Part shown: positions 35,260-43,856 of the stretch, in pieces
Position numbering within the stretch: the first letter of the stretch is position 1
Layout of the letters: each line of letters starts with the position of its first letter
Source: JBNAGF01 sp049801055
GTDB lineage: Bacteria; Pseudomonadota; Alphaproteobacteria; Rhodobacterales; Rhodobacteraceae
NCBI RefSeq assembly: GCF_049801055.1
Contig: NZ_JBNAGF010000011.1
Location: forward strand, 62,001-126,000
DNA length: 64,000 nt
Direction: 5' to 3'
Notes under the pieces: generated by a model
The model's database searches: none
What the model was told of the DNA's origin: nothing
The model's input: only the letters and a program-made list of their open reading frames with translations
Translations under genes and position numbers: made by a program

Positions 35260-35796
35260 TCAGAGTTTGCGGCTATAGGTCCAGGTGGGCACTGCCGCGT
35301 TGCGGGCCACCGAAAAGCTTTCTGCGTCGCCGAGATACTCGAAACCGCAATGGGTCAGTACCCGCGCCGACGCGGGGTTGTCCTGAAACACGCTGGCGAA
35401 CATGGTGGCATCGCCCAGCGGATTTGCATCGACCAACGCTTCGACAGCCATCGAGGCGATTCCGGAATTCCAGAACAATGGCGCCACCCAATAACCGACT
35501 TCGGATTGGTTGCGGTCCATTTTTTTAAGCGAGATCAATCCCTTGAGTTCAGGTCCGCCGTCCTTGGTGCCGTCCATCGCCCAGATATCCTCGTCCCGGT
35601 TGGTCGCCATGGCACGGGACACAAAGGCGTCGGTCATGCCCGGCGGAATCGGGTGCGGGATCGAGGTTGTCATTCGGGCAACCCGCTCGTCCCCAGCATA
35701 ATGTTCGATCAACCCCAAATCGGACCTGCGCAGCGGGCGCAGGTCGAACCGCTCGGTTTCGATGACCGGCTGATTTGTTATTTGTTCAATTTTCAT
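35260..35796 (-). CDS. GNAT family N-acetyltransferase (RimJ/RimL-like)
   Basis: Acetyl-CoA-dependent acyltransferase of 178 residues, similar in layout to RimJ/RimL N-terminal acetyltransferases: ETERFDLRPLRRSDLGLI at the start, GLISLKKMDRNQSEVGYWV strands, and the CoA-binding turn region near FWNSGIASMAVEAL. I start at the ATG at 35796, which overlaps the LysE stop and follows GGAGG; the frame back to 35862 is overlap. It sits between the LysE exporter and obgE. The target may be a ribosomal protein or a small molecule. Confidence 0.82.
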   Translation of the reverse strand: MKIEQITNQPVIETERFDLRPLRRSDLGLIEHYAGDERVARMTTSIPHPIPPGMTDAFVSRAMATNRDEDIWAMDGTKDGGPELKGLISLKKMDRNQSEVGYWVAPLFWNSGIASMAVEALVDANPLGDATMFASVFQDNPASARVLTHCGFEYLGDAESFSVARNAAVPTWTYSRKL

Positions 35797-36401
35797 CAGT
35801 GCGTTCCTCCTCCGAACAACACAAACAGAACGGACGCGACGGTGAGACCAGCCAGCGTCCACATCAAATATTTTTCACCGGGCCGCCCTGCAACCGCATG
35901 GGCGATCCTGTCTCCGGCAAAGGTCCAGATCGGGTGCAGGACCAGCTGGCAGATCAAAAGACAGAGAGCGATCGCCAAAGTAGCTTCGAATGTGGGCGTT
36001 CCTGTGGCGACAAAGCCGGTAAATCCGGCCACGATCATTGCCCATGCCTTTGGGTTCAGCGGATGCACCACCAGACCGGCCAGAAACCCCGGCGCATCTT
36101 CGGCCCTCTGGCCCGGCGCCAGACGAAGATGTGCGACCTTCCACGCAAGCCAGCAGATATATGCCGCCGAAGCATATTTCAGGACTTCGAACAGCCACGG
36201 AACCCGCGCTGCCCCCTCCATAAGCCCATAACCTACCGGCCAGATCACCAGTTGCTTGCCCAGAACCACGCCACACACGAACGGCAAAGCTGCCCGAAAC
36301 CCATAGCGCGCACCTGTTGCCAGCAAGGCCATGTTGGCCGGGCCCGGCGTGCCGACCTGGCTGGCGGCGAAGATCAGGAAACTGGCGGTTGCGATGGCCA
36401 T
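35796..36401 (-). CDS. LysE/RhtB-family amino-acid exporter
   Basis: Inner-membrane exporter of 201 residues with about six hydrophobic segments. The family signature near the N-terminus is visible (QVGTPGPANMALLATGARYG, residues 15-34), and the HPLNPKAWAMIVAG block lies mid-protein. I choose the ATG at 36401; the frame also allows a TTG three codons upstream, and neither has a strong ribosome site. The stop overlaps the GNAT gene start (ATGA), so exporter and acetyltransferase are coupled. The exported amino acid is not predictable. Confidence 0.86.
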   Translation of the reverse strand: MAIATASFLIFAASQVGTPGPANMALLATGARYGFRAALPFVCGVVLGKQLVIWPVGYGLMEGAARVPWLFEVLKYASAAYICWLAWKVAHLRLAPGQRAEDAPGFLAGLVVHPLNPKAWAMIVAGFTGFVATGTPTFEATLAIALCLLICQLVLHPIWTFAGDRIAHAVAGRPGEKYLMWTLAGLTVASVLFVLFGGGTH

Positions 36402-36460
36402 TGGGTTCAAGGTTCACTTTTGGGGAACGTTATTGTGACGATGGTAATCCGTGGCGAGAA

Positions 36461-36492
36461 CGAGAAAGGGGACCGGCGTTTCGCCGATCCCC
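36461..36492 (-). terminator. Rho-independent terminator below rpmA
   Basis: On the minus strand GGGGATCGGCG and CGCCGGTCCCC (36492-36482, 36478-36468) form an eleven-base stem with one T-G pair and a three-base loop, followed by TTTCTC. It starts about 30 bases after the rpmA stop and separates rplU-rpmA from the LysE gene. Confidence 0.8.
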
Positions 36493-36523
36493 CGATTTTG
36501 TTCAAACCTTTTGGGTTTACGGC

Positions 36524-36793
36524 TTATTCAGCGGCCTCCGCCACTGGCAGGACCGAAATGAAGGTTCGGTTTTTGAGTCCCTTGTGGAACTTCACCGCAC
36601 CGTCGACGGTTGCAAAGATGGTGTGATCTTTGCCCATGCCAACGCCTTCGCCCGGCCAAAATTTGGTGCCGCGCTGACGCACGATGATATTGCCTGCGAT
36701 GGCAGCCTGGCCACCATACAGTTTCACGCCAAGGCGGCGACCAGCTGAGTCGCGACCGTTACGGGAGGAACCGCCAGCTTTTTTATGTGCCAT
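36524..36793 (-). CDS. rpmA: 50S ribosomal protein L27
   Basis: An 89-residue large-subunit protein near the peptidyl-transferase centre. It begins MAHKKAGGSSRNGRDS and has the family signature GNIIVRQRGTKFWPG at about 34-48. There is no Firmicutes-type N-terminal cleavage extension. AAGGAGA is ahead of the ATG. It lies 11 bp after rplU on the same strand and is followed by a terminator. Confidence 0.97.
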   Translation of the reverse strand: MAHKKAGGSSRNGRDSAGRRLGVKLYGGQAAIAGNIIVRQRGTKFWPGEGVGMGKDHTIFATVDGAVKFHKGLKNRTFISVLPVAEAAE

Positions 36794-36804
36794 TCTCTCT
36801 CTCC

Positions 36805-37419
36805 TTAGCCTTTGGCCAGCTCTTTGGCCTGTTCAACCCATTCGGGCTTCACTTTGACCGTTTCGATAGCAGCAATCTGCTCGTCCGACAAGGCGGCCAG
36901 CTGTGCGAACGAAGTCACACCGGCATCGGCCAGCTTTGCGGCAGCGGCAGGGCCGACACCGTTGAGCTTGGTCAGATCGTCCGCAGCAGCTTCGGCAGCC
37001 GGAGCCGCGGGCTTGGCAGCGGCTTTCTTGGCGGGCTTGGCTGCCGGAGCAGCGGACCCGGCCGGAGCCGAACCGGTCGCGGCCTTCACACCCGACTTGT
37101 CCGCGCCCGAGGCGAGAATTTCGGTGATCTTGACCAGTGTCAGTTTCTGACGGTGACCAACAGTGCGCTTCGAGCTGTGCTTGCGGCGGCGCTTGACGAA
37201 GTTGATGACCTTGTCGCCCTTGACCTGCTCGACCACCTCGGCCTGCACAGCAGCGCCTTCGATGAACGGAGCGCCAACGACAGGCGCATCGCCACCCAGC
37301 ATCAGAACGTCGTTGAATTGAACTTTTTCGCCAGCATCAGCAGCCAGTTTTTCGACGCGGAGCATGTCGCCCGCCTCTACCTTGTACTGCTTGCCGCCGG
37401 TTTTCAGAACCGCGAACAT
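36805..37419 (-). CDS. rplU: 50S ribosomal protein L21 with C-terminal helix-hairpin-helix extension
   Basis: The first 102 residues are a normal L21 (MFAVLKTGGKQYKVEAGD, then KRRRKHSSKRTVGHRQ). An Ala/Pro/Lys-rich linker follows (about 103-147), and a 55-residue tail containing LTKLNGVGPAAAAKLADAGV, a helix-hairpin-helix motif like those in DNA- or RNA-binding proteins. The total of 204 residues is double the usual L21. I start at the ATG at 37419; the open frame to 37620 is not family-like. It heads the rplU-rpmA unit. The extension may add an RNA contact (inference). Confidence 0.94.
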   Translation of the reverse strand: MFAVLKTGGKQYKVEAGDMLRVEKLAADAGEKVQFNDVLMLGGDAPVVGAPFIEGAAVQAEVVEQVKGDKVINFVKRRRKHSSKRTVGHRQKLTLVKITEILASGADKSGVKAATGSAPAGSAAPAAKPAKKAAAKPAAPAAEAAADDLTKLNGVGPAAAAKLADAGVTSFAQLAALSDEQIAAIETVKVKPEWVEQAKELAKG

Positions 37420-37738
37420 GCGTCTTTCCTTTTCATTCCCGCGTCCTGCGGCCCCTGTTTCCGGTCCTGAAACCTTTCGGCTCATTGACCCTTGCAGATG
37501 TTGCGGCCCCCTTGTCGGGTTGTGGCCACCTCGGACAGCGCGCCCCTTTTGGGACAGTATTAAGGCCCGGATCGTTGCGGATGCAGGATCGGGACCGTTC
37601 GATAACGAAACCCGGCGCACGGGAATCCGGGCCGGGATGCGGGCTTATGGAACGCAGCGGCAATTCTGTCAACCCCAATCGGAGCCTGTGCAATACCCCC
37701 GCGACCGACCGAAAAGAATCCCGACAAAATGACCCGAT
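37420..37738. other. rplU upstream region
   Basis: About 320 bases between the rplU start and the end of the DUF2059-like gene, both on the minus strand. It should hold the rplU-rpmA promoter and leader. I see no clear terminator for the upstream gene and no convincing small gene. Confidence 0.5.
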
Positions 37739-38551
37739 CTAAAGGTCATCCGAGGCGATGATCCCCCCGGCGGCCAGCCCCAACCCAAAGGATAGGTCCT
37801 GATAAACCCCGTTGAAGCCTTCAAAGAGGGAATCGTTGAGCGCCTGTCCAGCCGGGGTTTCGGAAAACCTGACATAGGCGTTCAGATCATCCTGCGGAAC
37901 CGGCCCGTAGGCCAGTGTCAGAAACCCCATGAGCCAGCTATGGGTTGTTTCGCGGATCGACGCTTCCTGCAAACGCGTTTCGGCAGCGATTTCGCCGCGG
38001 CTCCAATCCGATTGACCACCCTTGGCAAGGCCAAGCGAAAACATGAACTGCGACCGCAATCCGCCATCGACATTGCGCTCCAGTAGGTCATTAACTTCCA
38101 CAAAGCGAAGGATCGCAACATGACGGTCGCTGCCTGATGCCTCCAGAAGTTCGAATTGTTCCCACGCGGCCTCTTCGACCGCGGGGTCGGACATCGCCTG
38201 TCGCGCCGCAATTTCCAATGCCAGAAGCCGCTGGCCCCTGTCGTTGTCAAAGAACCGGATGCTGTCGGTCATCTCGGAATTCGAGAGGGTACTCTTCAGG
38301 GTCTTTCGAACGCGCGCCAGAATCCGGTCGCGATCATGCAGGCGCCGAACTTCGCCGGCCCAGAACGGACCGCCCTGCCCGCCCAGCATGAGCTCGTCCA
38401 GCTCGTCGCCGTATTCCAGCCCTTCTTCGTGCATGACTTCGATGATGTCCGTGAGCCGAAGGACCTTGACCAGCCGGTCCAAAGTCTGATCGGCCCATAG
38501 TGGGGCCGCGCAAAAAACGGCCAGAACAACAGCCGCGAGTTGCCGGATCAC
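37739..38551 (-). CDS. exported DUF2059-like protein (second of pair)
   Basis: A 270-residue helical protein with an N-terminal signal peptide (MIRQLAAVVLAVFCAAPLWA, cleavage after residue 20 or so). It resembles DUF2059 proteins in the periplasm. The start is a GTG at 38551 that overlaps the upstream gene's stop (GTGA). It shares the layout of its neighbour: signal peptide, RLTDIIEVMHEEG-type helix, then a second helical half (LNAYVRFSETPAGQALNDSLFEG). That suggests an old duplication. Function unknown. Confidence 0.72.
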   Translation of the reverse strand: MIRQLAAVVLAVFCAAPLWADQTLDRLVKVLRLTDIIEVMHEEGLEYGDELDELMLGGQGGPFWAGEVRRLHDRDRILARVRKTLKSTLSNSEMTDSIRFFDNDRGQRLLALEIAARQAMSDPAVEEAAWEQFELLEASGSDRHVAILRFVEVNDLLERNVDGGLRSQFMFSLGLAKGGQSDWSRGEIAAETRLQEASIRETTHSWLMGFLTLAYGPVPQDDLNAYVRFSETPAGQALNDSLFEGFNGVYQDLSFGLGLAAGGIIASDDL

Positions 38552-39405
38552 AGATCGGTTCCGGGCTGCAGTTCGCTCATGCGCCGGGCAAGTTGCTCGA
38601 ACCGGTTGCCCATGATCTCGTATTGAACGGCATTGAGCAGTTCGTAAACTTCCTGCATCAAGGGGTCTTCCAGAGCCTCCGTATACGCCAGCACATCACT
38701 GTCGGGGAAATCCTGATAGGTGTAGGCCGCTCCGGTCAGGGCAGAAAATTCCAGCGCGGCCCTCAGCTCATCCTCATTTTCGCGGATGGTGGCCCGCAAC
38801 TCGTCAGGGTCAATCCGCAATTCGATCACCCCCACGGCACTCGCGGCAGTCAGAAACCGGATCTGGATTTCCTGCAACGCCCGCAAGCCAAAGCCCGAAC
38901 TGTCAATGGCCGCGTTCATCCTTTGCAGCAGAGCAGCCCGATCACTGCCATCCTCGCGCATCTGCTCCAGCAGTGCCATGCCCTCGCGGTCCTTCAGCGC
39001 ATCGTCTTCCATCATGTGCGAGGCATTTTCGGCCTCGACCAAACGCTGACCGAGATCAGAGGCATAAAACCCGGCGGCATGGCCCAGAGCCTCATCGCTG
39101 AGGGTGTTTTCAAGGATATCGAGCGCCAGATTGCGCATCGCTTCGGGGTCGAACACCTCGCCTGTCAGCCGCGTCCATTCGGACCCGAACACACCGGGAT
39201 CTATGCCCAGCATATCCGGTGCTGACGCAGCGCTAAAGGCGATGGAGTCAAGTGCTACGTCAAATCCGGTAACTTTGAGAAATGCCTGAATTTTGTCGCG
39301 CTCGGCCGCCCGCAGAGGTGAGCAGCAGATTGCAATGACGGCCATGACCACAAGGATCAAGCGTGGGAAGCGCCCCGGCAGGGTAGGAAAAACAGCCTGT
39401 ATCAT
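38548..39405 (-). CDS. exported DUF2059-like protein (first of pair)
   Basis: A 285-residue predicted periplasmic protein. The N-terminus has a positively charged stretch and a hydrophobic segment (LILVVMAVIAICC) ending near RAAER, so a signal peptide or anchor. The body is helical with a DUF2059-type segment (LSDEALGHAAGFYASDLGQRL) of the kind seen twice in this gene pair. I start at the ATG at 39405; the frame runs to 39513 and an internal ATG could give a shorter form. It overlaps its downstream paralogue. Function unknown. Confidence 0.7.
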   Translation of the reverse strand: MIQAVFPTLPGRFPRLILVVMAVIAICCSPLRAAERDKIQAFLKVTGFDVALDSIAFSAASAPDMLGIDPGVFGSEWTRLTGEVFDPEAMRNLALDILENTLSDEALGHAAGFYASDLGQRLVEAENASHMMEDDALKDREGMALLEQMREDGSDRAALLQRMNAAIDSSGFGLRALQEIQIRFLTAASAVGVIELRIDPDELRATIRENEDELRAALEFSALTGAAYTYQDFPDSDVLAYTEALEDPLMQEVYELLNAVQYEIMGNRFEQLARRMSELQPGTDL

Positions 39406-39530
39406 GGGGTATGATCGTAGGCGAAAACCCCGAGCGGGCAACGGAAAATCATCCAAAGCGTGAATTCGGCGTAATCGGGCCTTGCACCCGGCCGGAATCG
39501 CCATTAAACGCACCCCTCACAGACCCCCGC

Positions 39531-39620
39531 GGAGAGGTGCCGGAGTGGTCGAACGGGGCGGTCTCGAAAACCGTTGTGGGTGCAAGCCCACCCAGGGTTC
39601 GAATCCCTGTCTCTCCGCCA
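39531..39620 (+). tRNA. tRNA-Ser (anticodon CGA)
   Basis: Complete class II tRNA with acceptor GGAGAGG/CTCTCC pairing, encoded CCA (39618-39620), D-arm GCCGGAGTGGTCGAAC, anticodon loop CTCGAAA with anticodon CGA at 39565-39567, a long variable arm (TGTGGGTGCAAGCCCACCCA) and T-arm GGGTTCGAATCCC. It decodes UCG. It stands alone between the DUF2059 pair and the hut locus. Confidence 0.95.
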
Positions 39621-39802
39621 TACAATTCCCGAAAGCCCCCCCCTGAACAGCCTGCTAAAGCGGGGCTTTGGAGATTGGCTCTCCCAGGATATCATCAGAG
39701 ATCCATGTCGCCTGATCTCGCAGTCTGCCGAAATTTCGACACCAACAAGCCGACCACGGATGACCCACGGCTGTTTCTCTGCTGACAGCTCTTTTTGGGT
39801 TG

Positions 39803-41476
39803 TCAGTTGCCAAGGATCCCGGGCAGGCGCAGGCCATTGGCCTTAGCGCAATCGATGGCGTCCTGATATCCGGCATCCGCATGACGCCACACGCCCGAGG
39901 CCGGGTCATTCCACAACACCCGTTCCAGCCGCTTGGCGGCTTCGGGCGTGCCATCGGCACAGATCACCACACCGGCATGCTGGGAAAAGCCCATGCCAAC
40001 CCCGCCACCGTGATGCAGGCTGACCCATGTCGCGCCGCTGGCGGTGTTGACCAAAGCGTTCAGCAACGGCCAGTCGCTGACCGCGTCCGAACCGTCGCGC
40101 ATTGCCTCGGTCTCGCGGTTCGGCGAGGCGACAGAGCCGGAATCCAGATGGTCGCGGCCAATCACGATCGGTGCCTTCAGCTCTCCGCTGGCAACCATTT
40201 CGTTGAATTTCAATCCTGCGCGGTGCCGATCGCCCAACCCGATCCAGCAGATCCGGGCGGGCAGCCCCTGAAAGGCGATCCGCTCCTGCGCCATGTCCAG
40301 CCAGTTGTGAAGGTGGGTGTTGTCGGGAAACAGCTCCTTTATCGCCGCGTCGGTTTTCAAGATATCCTCCGGATCCCCGGACAGCGCCGCCCAGCGGAAG
40401 GGGCCGACACCCCGGCAGAACAGCGGACGAATATAGGCGGGCACAAAGCCGGGGAAGGCAAAGGCGTTGTCCAACCCTTCCTCGAAGGCCATCTGGCGAA
40501 TGTTGTTGCCGTAATCGACCGTTGGCACGCCATCCTCGTGGAAAGCCACCATCGCGGCCACCTGAACCTTCATCGAGGCGCGGGCTTCGCGTTCCACCTT
40601 CTTGGGGTCGGTTTCCTGCAGCGAACGCCAGTCGGCCACGGTCCAGCCCTGCGGCAGGTAGCCGTGCACAGGGTCGTGGGCGCTGGTCTGGTCGGTCACG
40701 ATATCGGGGCGGACGCCGCGCTTGTGAATCTCGGGGAAGAGATCTGCGGCATTGCCGATCAGCGCGACGGATTTGGCCTCACCCGCCTCGGTCCAACGGT
40801 CGATCATCTCCAGCGCCTCGTCGAGGCTATGGGTTTTCTCGTCCACATAACGCGTGCGCAGTCGGAAATCGGCGCGGGTTTCGTCGCATTCCACGGCCAG
40901 GCAGCAGGCCCCGGCCATCACTGCGGCCAGCGGTTGCGCCCCGCCCATGCCGCCAAGACCGCCGGTGAGGATCCATTTGCCTTTCAGATCTCCGCCATAA
41001 TGCTGTCGCCCCGCCTCGGCAAAGGTCTCATAAGTGCCCTGAACGATGCCCTGCGAGCCGATATAAATCCAGGACCCGGCCGTCATCTGGCCATACATCA
41101 TCAGGCCCTTCTTATCGAGCTCGTTGAAATGGTCCCAGTTGGCCCAGTGCGGCACGAGGTTCGAGTTGGCGATCAGAACGCGCGGGGCGTCGGCGTGGGT
41201 TTTCACGACGGCAACGGGTTTGCCCGATTGCACGACCAACGTTTCATCCGACTCCAGCCCCTTGAGCGTGTCGACGATCAAGTCGAAATCCTTCCACGTT
41301 CGCGCCGCCCGACCGATCCCGCCGTAGACGACCAGTTCATGCGGGTTTTCGGCCACGTCCGGATGCAGGTTATTCATCATCATTCTCAGCGGTGCCTCGG
41401 TCTGCCAGCTCTTGGCATTCAATTCTGGACCGGTGGGCGGAAAAACGTCGCGGATGTTGTGTCGGGGGTCGGTCAT
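39803..41476 (-). CDS. hutU: urocanate hydratase
   Basis: NAD-dependent urocanase converting urocanate to 4-imidazolone-5-propionate, the second step of histidine breakdown. The length of 557 residues is standard. Family blocks include LVVYGGIGRAARTW, TAGSWIYIGSQGIVQGTYET, GLGGMGGAQPLA with the NAD-binding loop, YVDEKTHSLDEAL and the active-site GVGPFRWAALSGDP. I start at the ATG at 41476; the frame is open much further upstream but there it crosses the dehydrogenase gene. It is the last gene of the leftward hut operon, 23 bp below the acyl-CoA dehydrogenase. Confidence 0.97.
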   Translation of the reverse strand: MTDPRHNIRDVFPPTGPELNAKSWQTEAPLRMMMNNLHPDVAENPHELVVYGGIGRAARTWKDFDLIVDTLKGLESDETLVVQSGKPVAVVKTHADAPRVLIANSNLVPHWANWDHFNELDKKGLMMYGQMTAGSWIYIGSQGIVQGTYETFAEAGRQHYGGDLKGKWILTGGLGGMGGAQPLAAVMAGACCLAVECDETRADFRLRTRYVDEKTHSLDEALEMIDRWTEAGEAKSVALIGNAADLFPEIHKRGVRPDIVTDQTSAHDPVHGYLPQGWTVADWRSLQETDPKKVEREARASMKVQVAAMVAFHEDGVPTVDYGNNIRQMAFEEGLDNAFAFPGFVPAYIRPLFCRGVGPFRWAALSGDPEDILKTDAAIKELFPDNTHLHNWLDMAQERIAFQGLPARICWIGLGDRHRAGLKFNEMVASGELKAPIVIGRDHLDSGSVASPNRETEAMRDGSDAVSDWPLLNALVNTASGATWVSLHHGGGVGMGFSQHAGVVICADGTPEAAKRLERVLWNDPASGVWRHADAGYQDAIDCAKANGLRLPGILGN

Positions 41477-41499
41477 TTCTGTCACTTCCTCACATGTCG

Positions 41500-42660
41500 T
41501 CACCGGGCAAGCAGATGCCCGGCGATGATGTTGCGTTGAATTTCGGATGATCCTTCGTAAATTCGCATGATCCGCAGATCGCGGGTCAGGCGTTCGATCG
41601 GGAAATCCCGGGTATAGCCATACCCCCCGTGGATCTGCAGGGCAGTATCGGCGACCATGTCGGCAACCTCGCTGGCCTTGAGCTTTGCCATGGCGGCGGC
41701 TTCGCTGAACCGTTCGCCCAAATCGCGCTGCCGGGCGGCCTCGAGCGCCATCAACCGGGCCGCACGCAATTCCAAGGCCATGTCGGCAAGCATCCAGCGT
41801 ATCCCCTGTTTGGCAGCCAGTGCTTCGCCTCCGACGATTCTGTCCCGCGCATAAGACTGCGCGGCGCCCAGAGCCGCAGAAGCCATGCCAATACACTGTG
41901 CGGCGACTTCGACACGGCCATTGTCGAGCACTTGCATCGCGGTCCGAAAGCCGGTTCCTTCGTTCCCCAGCAATGCATCGACCGGCAGGTGGCAATCCAG
42001 AGAAAGGGAAAAGACGTGCCCGCCCTTCAGGCCCATGGTTCGTTCGGGCGGTCCAGATTGGAAGCCCTCGGTGTCATTGGGCAATATGAAAGCCGAGATC
42101 CCACGGTGACCGGCCCCGGGATCGGTTACAGCAAAGACCACGAGAAAATCGGCAACGCCGCCATTCGAAATGAAGCATTTGCTGCCCTTCAGGTGCCAGC
42201 GCTGCCCTTCCCTCGTTGCACGCGTTTTCATGTCTGCCGGATCGCTGCCGGCGGTTGGTTCGGTCAGCGCAAAGGCGCCTAAGGCCTCGCCCGTGGCAGC
42301 TTTGGGCAACCAGCGCGCCTTCTGTTCGTCCGTGCCGCCCATCAGGATCGAATCCGTAGCGAGGAAATGGGCGGTCAAGGCCGAGGCAGTCGACCCGCAG
42401 CCTGCCGCGACGATCTCGACACTGCGCAACAGGGCGGAGGCCGAAATACCCGAGCCACCAAACTGCTCTGGCAAATTTGCCCCCATCATCCCGGCTTCGG
42501 CAAGAATGGCCAGCTGTTCATGCACAAAGGAGGCGGTCTCATCGACCTCAGCCGCCCTTGGCGCAATCCGCTCGGTTACCAGCCGCTCGAGCACATCGCA
42601 GAACATCCGCTCTTCGTCACTGAGCATGTGATAGAGGTTATCGGTCCGTGCAGTGGTCAT
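41500..42660 (-). CDS. acyl-CoA dehydrogenase inside the hut operon
   Basis: FAD-dependent dehydrogenase of 386 residues introducing a 2,3 double bond into an acyl-CoA. All family blocks are present: LGAFALTEPTAGSDPADM, KCFISNGGVADF, LQIHGGYGYTRDFPIERLTRD and RIYEGSSEIQRNIIAG, whose YEG Glu is the catalytic base of short-chain types. The start ATG overlaps the stop of the CoA-transferase gene, and hutU follows 23 bp on, so it is part of the hut transcript. No step of the standard pathway needs it. A role on imidazolepropionyl-CoA is my inference. Alternatives: an unrelated short branched acid. Confidence 0.92.
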   Translation of the reverse strand: MTTARTDNLYHMLSDEERMFCDVLERLVTERIAPRAAEVDETASFVHEQLAILAEAGMMGANLPEQFGGSGISASALLRSVEIVAAGCGSTASALTAHFLATDSILMGGTDEQKARWLPKAATGEALGAFALTEPTAGSDPADMKTRATREGQRWHLKGSKCFISNGGVADFLVVFAVTDPGAGHRGISAFILPNDTEGFQSGPPERTMGLKGGHVFSLSLDCHLPVDALLGNEGTGFRTAMQVLDNGRVEVAAQCIGMASAALGAAQSYARDRIVGGEALAAKQGIRWMLADMALELRAARLMALEAARQRDLGERFSEAAAMAKLKASEVADMVADTALQIHGGYGYTRDFPIERLTRDLRIMRIYEGSSEIQRNIIAGHLLAR

Positions 42661-43856
42661 GGCGGATTTCCCCCGACAAGCGTTCCCTCATGGCGCATCT
42701 GCGCAATGTCTTCGTCACTCAAACCGCAAAGCTCGGCAAGAATGTCGGCCCCATCGGCGTTCAATCCAGGGGCTGTGCCATCGCTGATGGGCTTGGCCCC
42801 ATCAAACAAGACCGGTTGTCCCACCGTGGGCGCAGCCCCGAGAACGGGATGCGGCAGGTGCTTCACCAGCCCTCGAATGCCGGCTTGTTCCGAAGACGCG
42901 GCCTGCGCGATATCCCAGATCGGCGCTGCAGGCAGATGCGCGCTGGCAAGTTGTTCCACAGCTGTTTCGACACTCAGGTCTGCGCTCCAAGCCTCGATCA
43001 TGCGTCTGAGGGCGGGTTCGTTTTCAGTTCGGGCGTCATCGCTGGCATAAGCAGGGTCTCCGATCAGATCCGGACGGCCGATCAAGCCGGCAAGGCGCTC
43101 GAACTGAACCGATGTCAACACGGCGATTACAACCTGCCCGTCACGACAGCGAAAACAGCCGAAAGGGGTCGACAGGGGATGCCGGTTGCCGACGCGATCG
43201 GGGATTTTTCCGTCGTAGAAATACTGCGCGTGGCTGGTCACAAGCATCGAAAACAGAACGTCGTACATCGCCACATCCAGTGTCGCGCCCTGCCCCGAAC
43301 TACTGCGTCCGACCAGCGCCGCCATGATCGCCCAGCTGGCAAAAAGACCGGCATTCAGATCGGCCACGCTTTCCCCGGTTTTCAGCGGGTCGCCGCCCTC
43401 TTCCCCGGTGGCGGCCATCAGCCCCGACATGGCCTGCACCACCAGATCGTAGGCTGGCATGTCACGAAACGGCCCCTGCTGGCCAAAACCCGAGATCGAA
43501 CAGTAGATCAGGGATGGGTTGCGCGTCCGCAGCGCTGCCGCCCCAAGACCGATCTTGTCGGCGACACCGGGGCGAAAATTCTCGACCACGACGTCGCAGC
43601 CATCGGCAAGTTTCTGCGCTGCTCCCAAGCCACCTGGATGCTTGAGGTTCAGCGCGATGCTGCGTTTGCCACGATTGGTGAGCGTGAAAAGCGCGCTTTC
43701 GCCATCCCTGAAGGGACCAATGTGGCGATAGTCATCGCCCTGCGGTGGTTCAAGCTTGATAATCTCCGCGCCCAGATCCGCCAGCAGAGCCGTGCAATAA
43801 GGCCCGGCCAATACGCGGGTCAGATCGAGCACCTTGATGCCTGCCAATGGTTTCAT
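42657..43856 (-). CDS. CaiB/BaiF family III CoA-transferase inside the hut operon
   Basis: Family III CoA-transferase of 399 residues, moving CoA between carboxylic acids. The N-terminal KVLDLTRVLAGPYCTALLADLGAE-type block, VVENFRPG (about 90-97), and the catalytic Asp166 in ESVADLNAG are present; this Asp forms the acyl-anhydride with substrate in the family. The ATG at 43856 follows GGAGAG and overlaps the hutG stop. Its partner dehydrogenase overlaps downstream. The pair mirrors CaiB/CaiA of carnitine metabolism. I infer it loads an imidazole acid such as imidazolepropionate from urocanyl-CoA. Confidence 0.91.
   Translation of the reverse strand: MKPLAGIKVLDLTRVLAGPYCTALLADLGAEIIKLEPPQGDDYRHIGPFRDGESALFTLTNRGKRSIALNLKHPGGLGAAQKLADGCDVVVENFRPGVADKIGLGAAALRTRNPSLIYCSISGFGQQGPFRDMPAYDLVVQAMSGLMAATGEEGGDPLKTGESVADLNAGLFASWAIMAALVGRSSSGQGATLDVAMYDVLFSMLVTSHAQYFYDGKIPDRVGNRHPLSTPFGCFRCRDGQVVIAVLTSVQFERLAGLIGRPDLIGDPAYASDDARTENEPALRRMIEAWSADLSVETAVEQLASAHLPAAPIWDIAQAASSEQAGIRGLVKHLPHPVLGAAPTVGQPVLFDGAKPISDGTAPGLNADGADILAELCGLSDEDIAQMRHEGTLVGGNPP

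Noticed and set aside
39800..41539. A 579-codon plus-strand open frame across the hut locus
   Set aside because: It is the mirror of hutU on the other strand. High GC at third positions leaves long antisense frames; the sequence is His/Arg/Gly-rich without family motifs, while hutU is unmistakable.
41477..41995. An N-terminal extension of hutU of over 170 codons
   Set aside because: It runs through the acyl-CoA dehydrogenase gene on the same strand in another frame; urocanase length and the N-terminus are right only from 41476.
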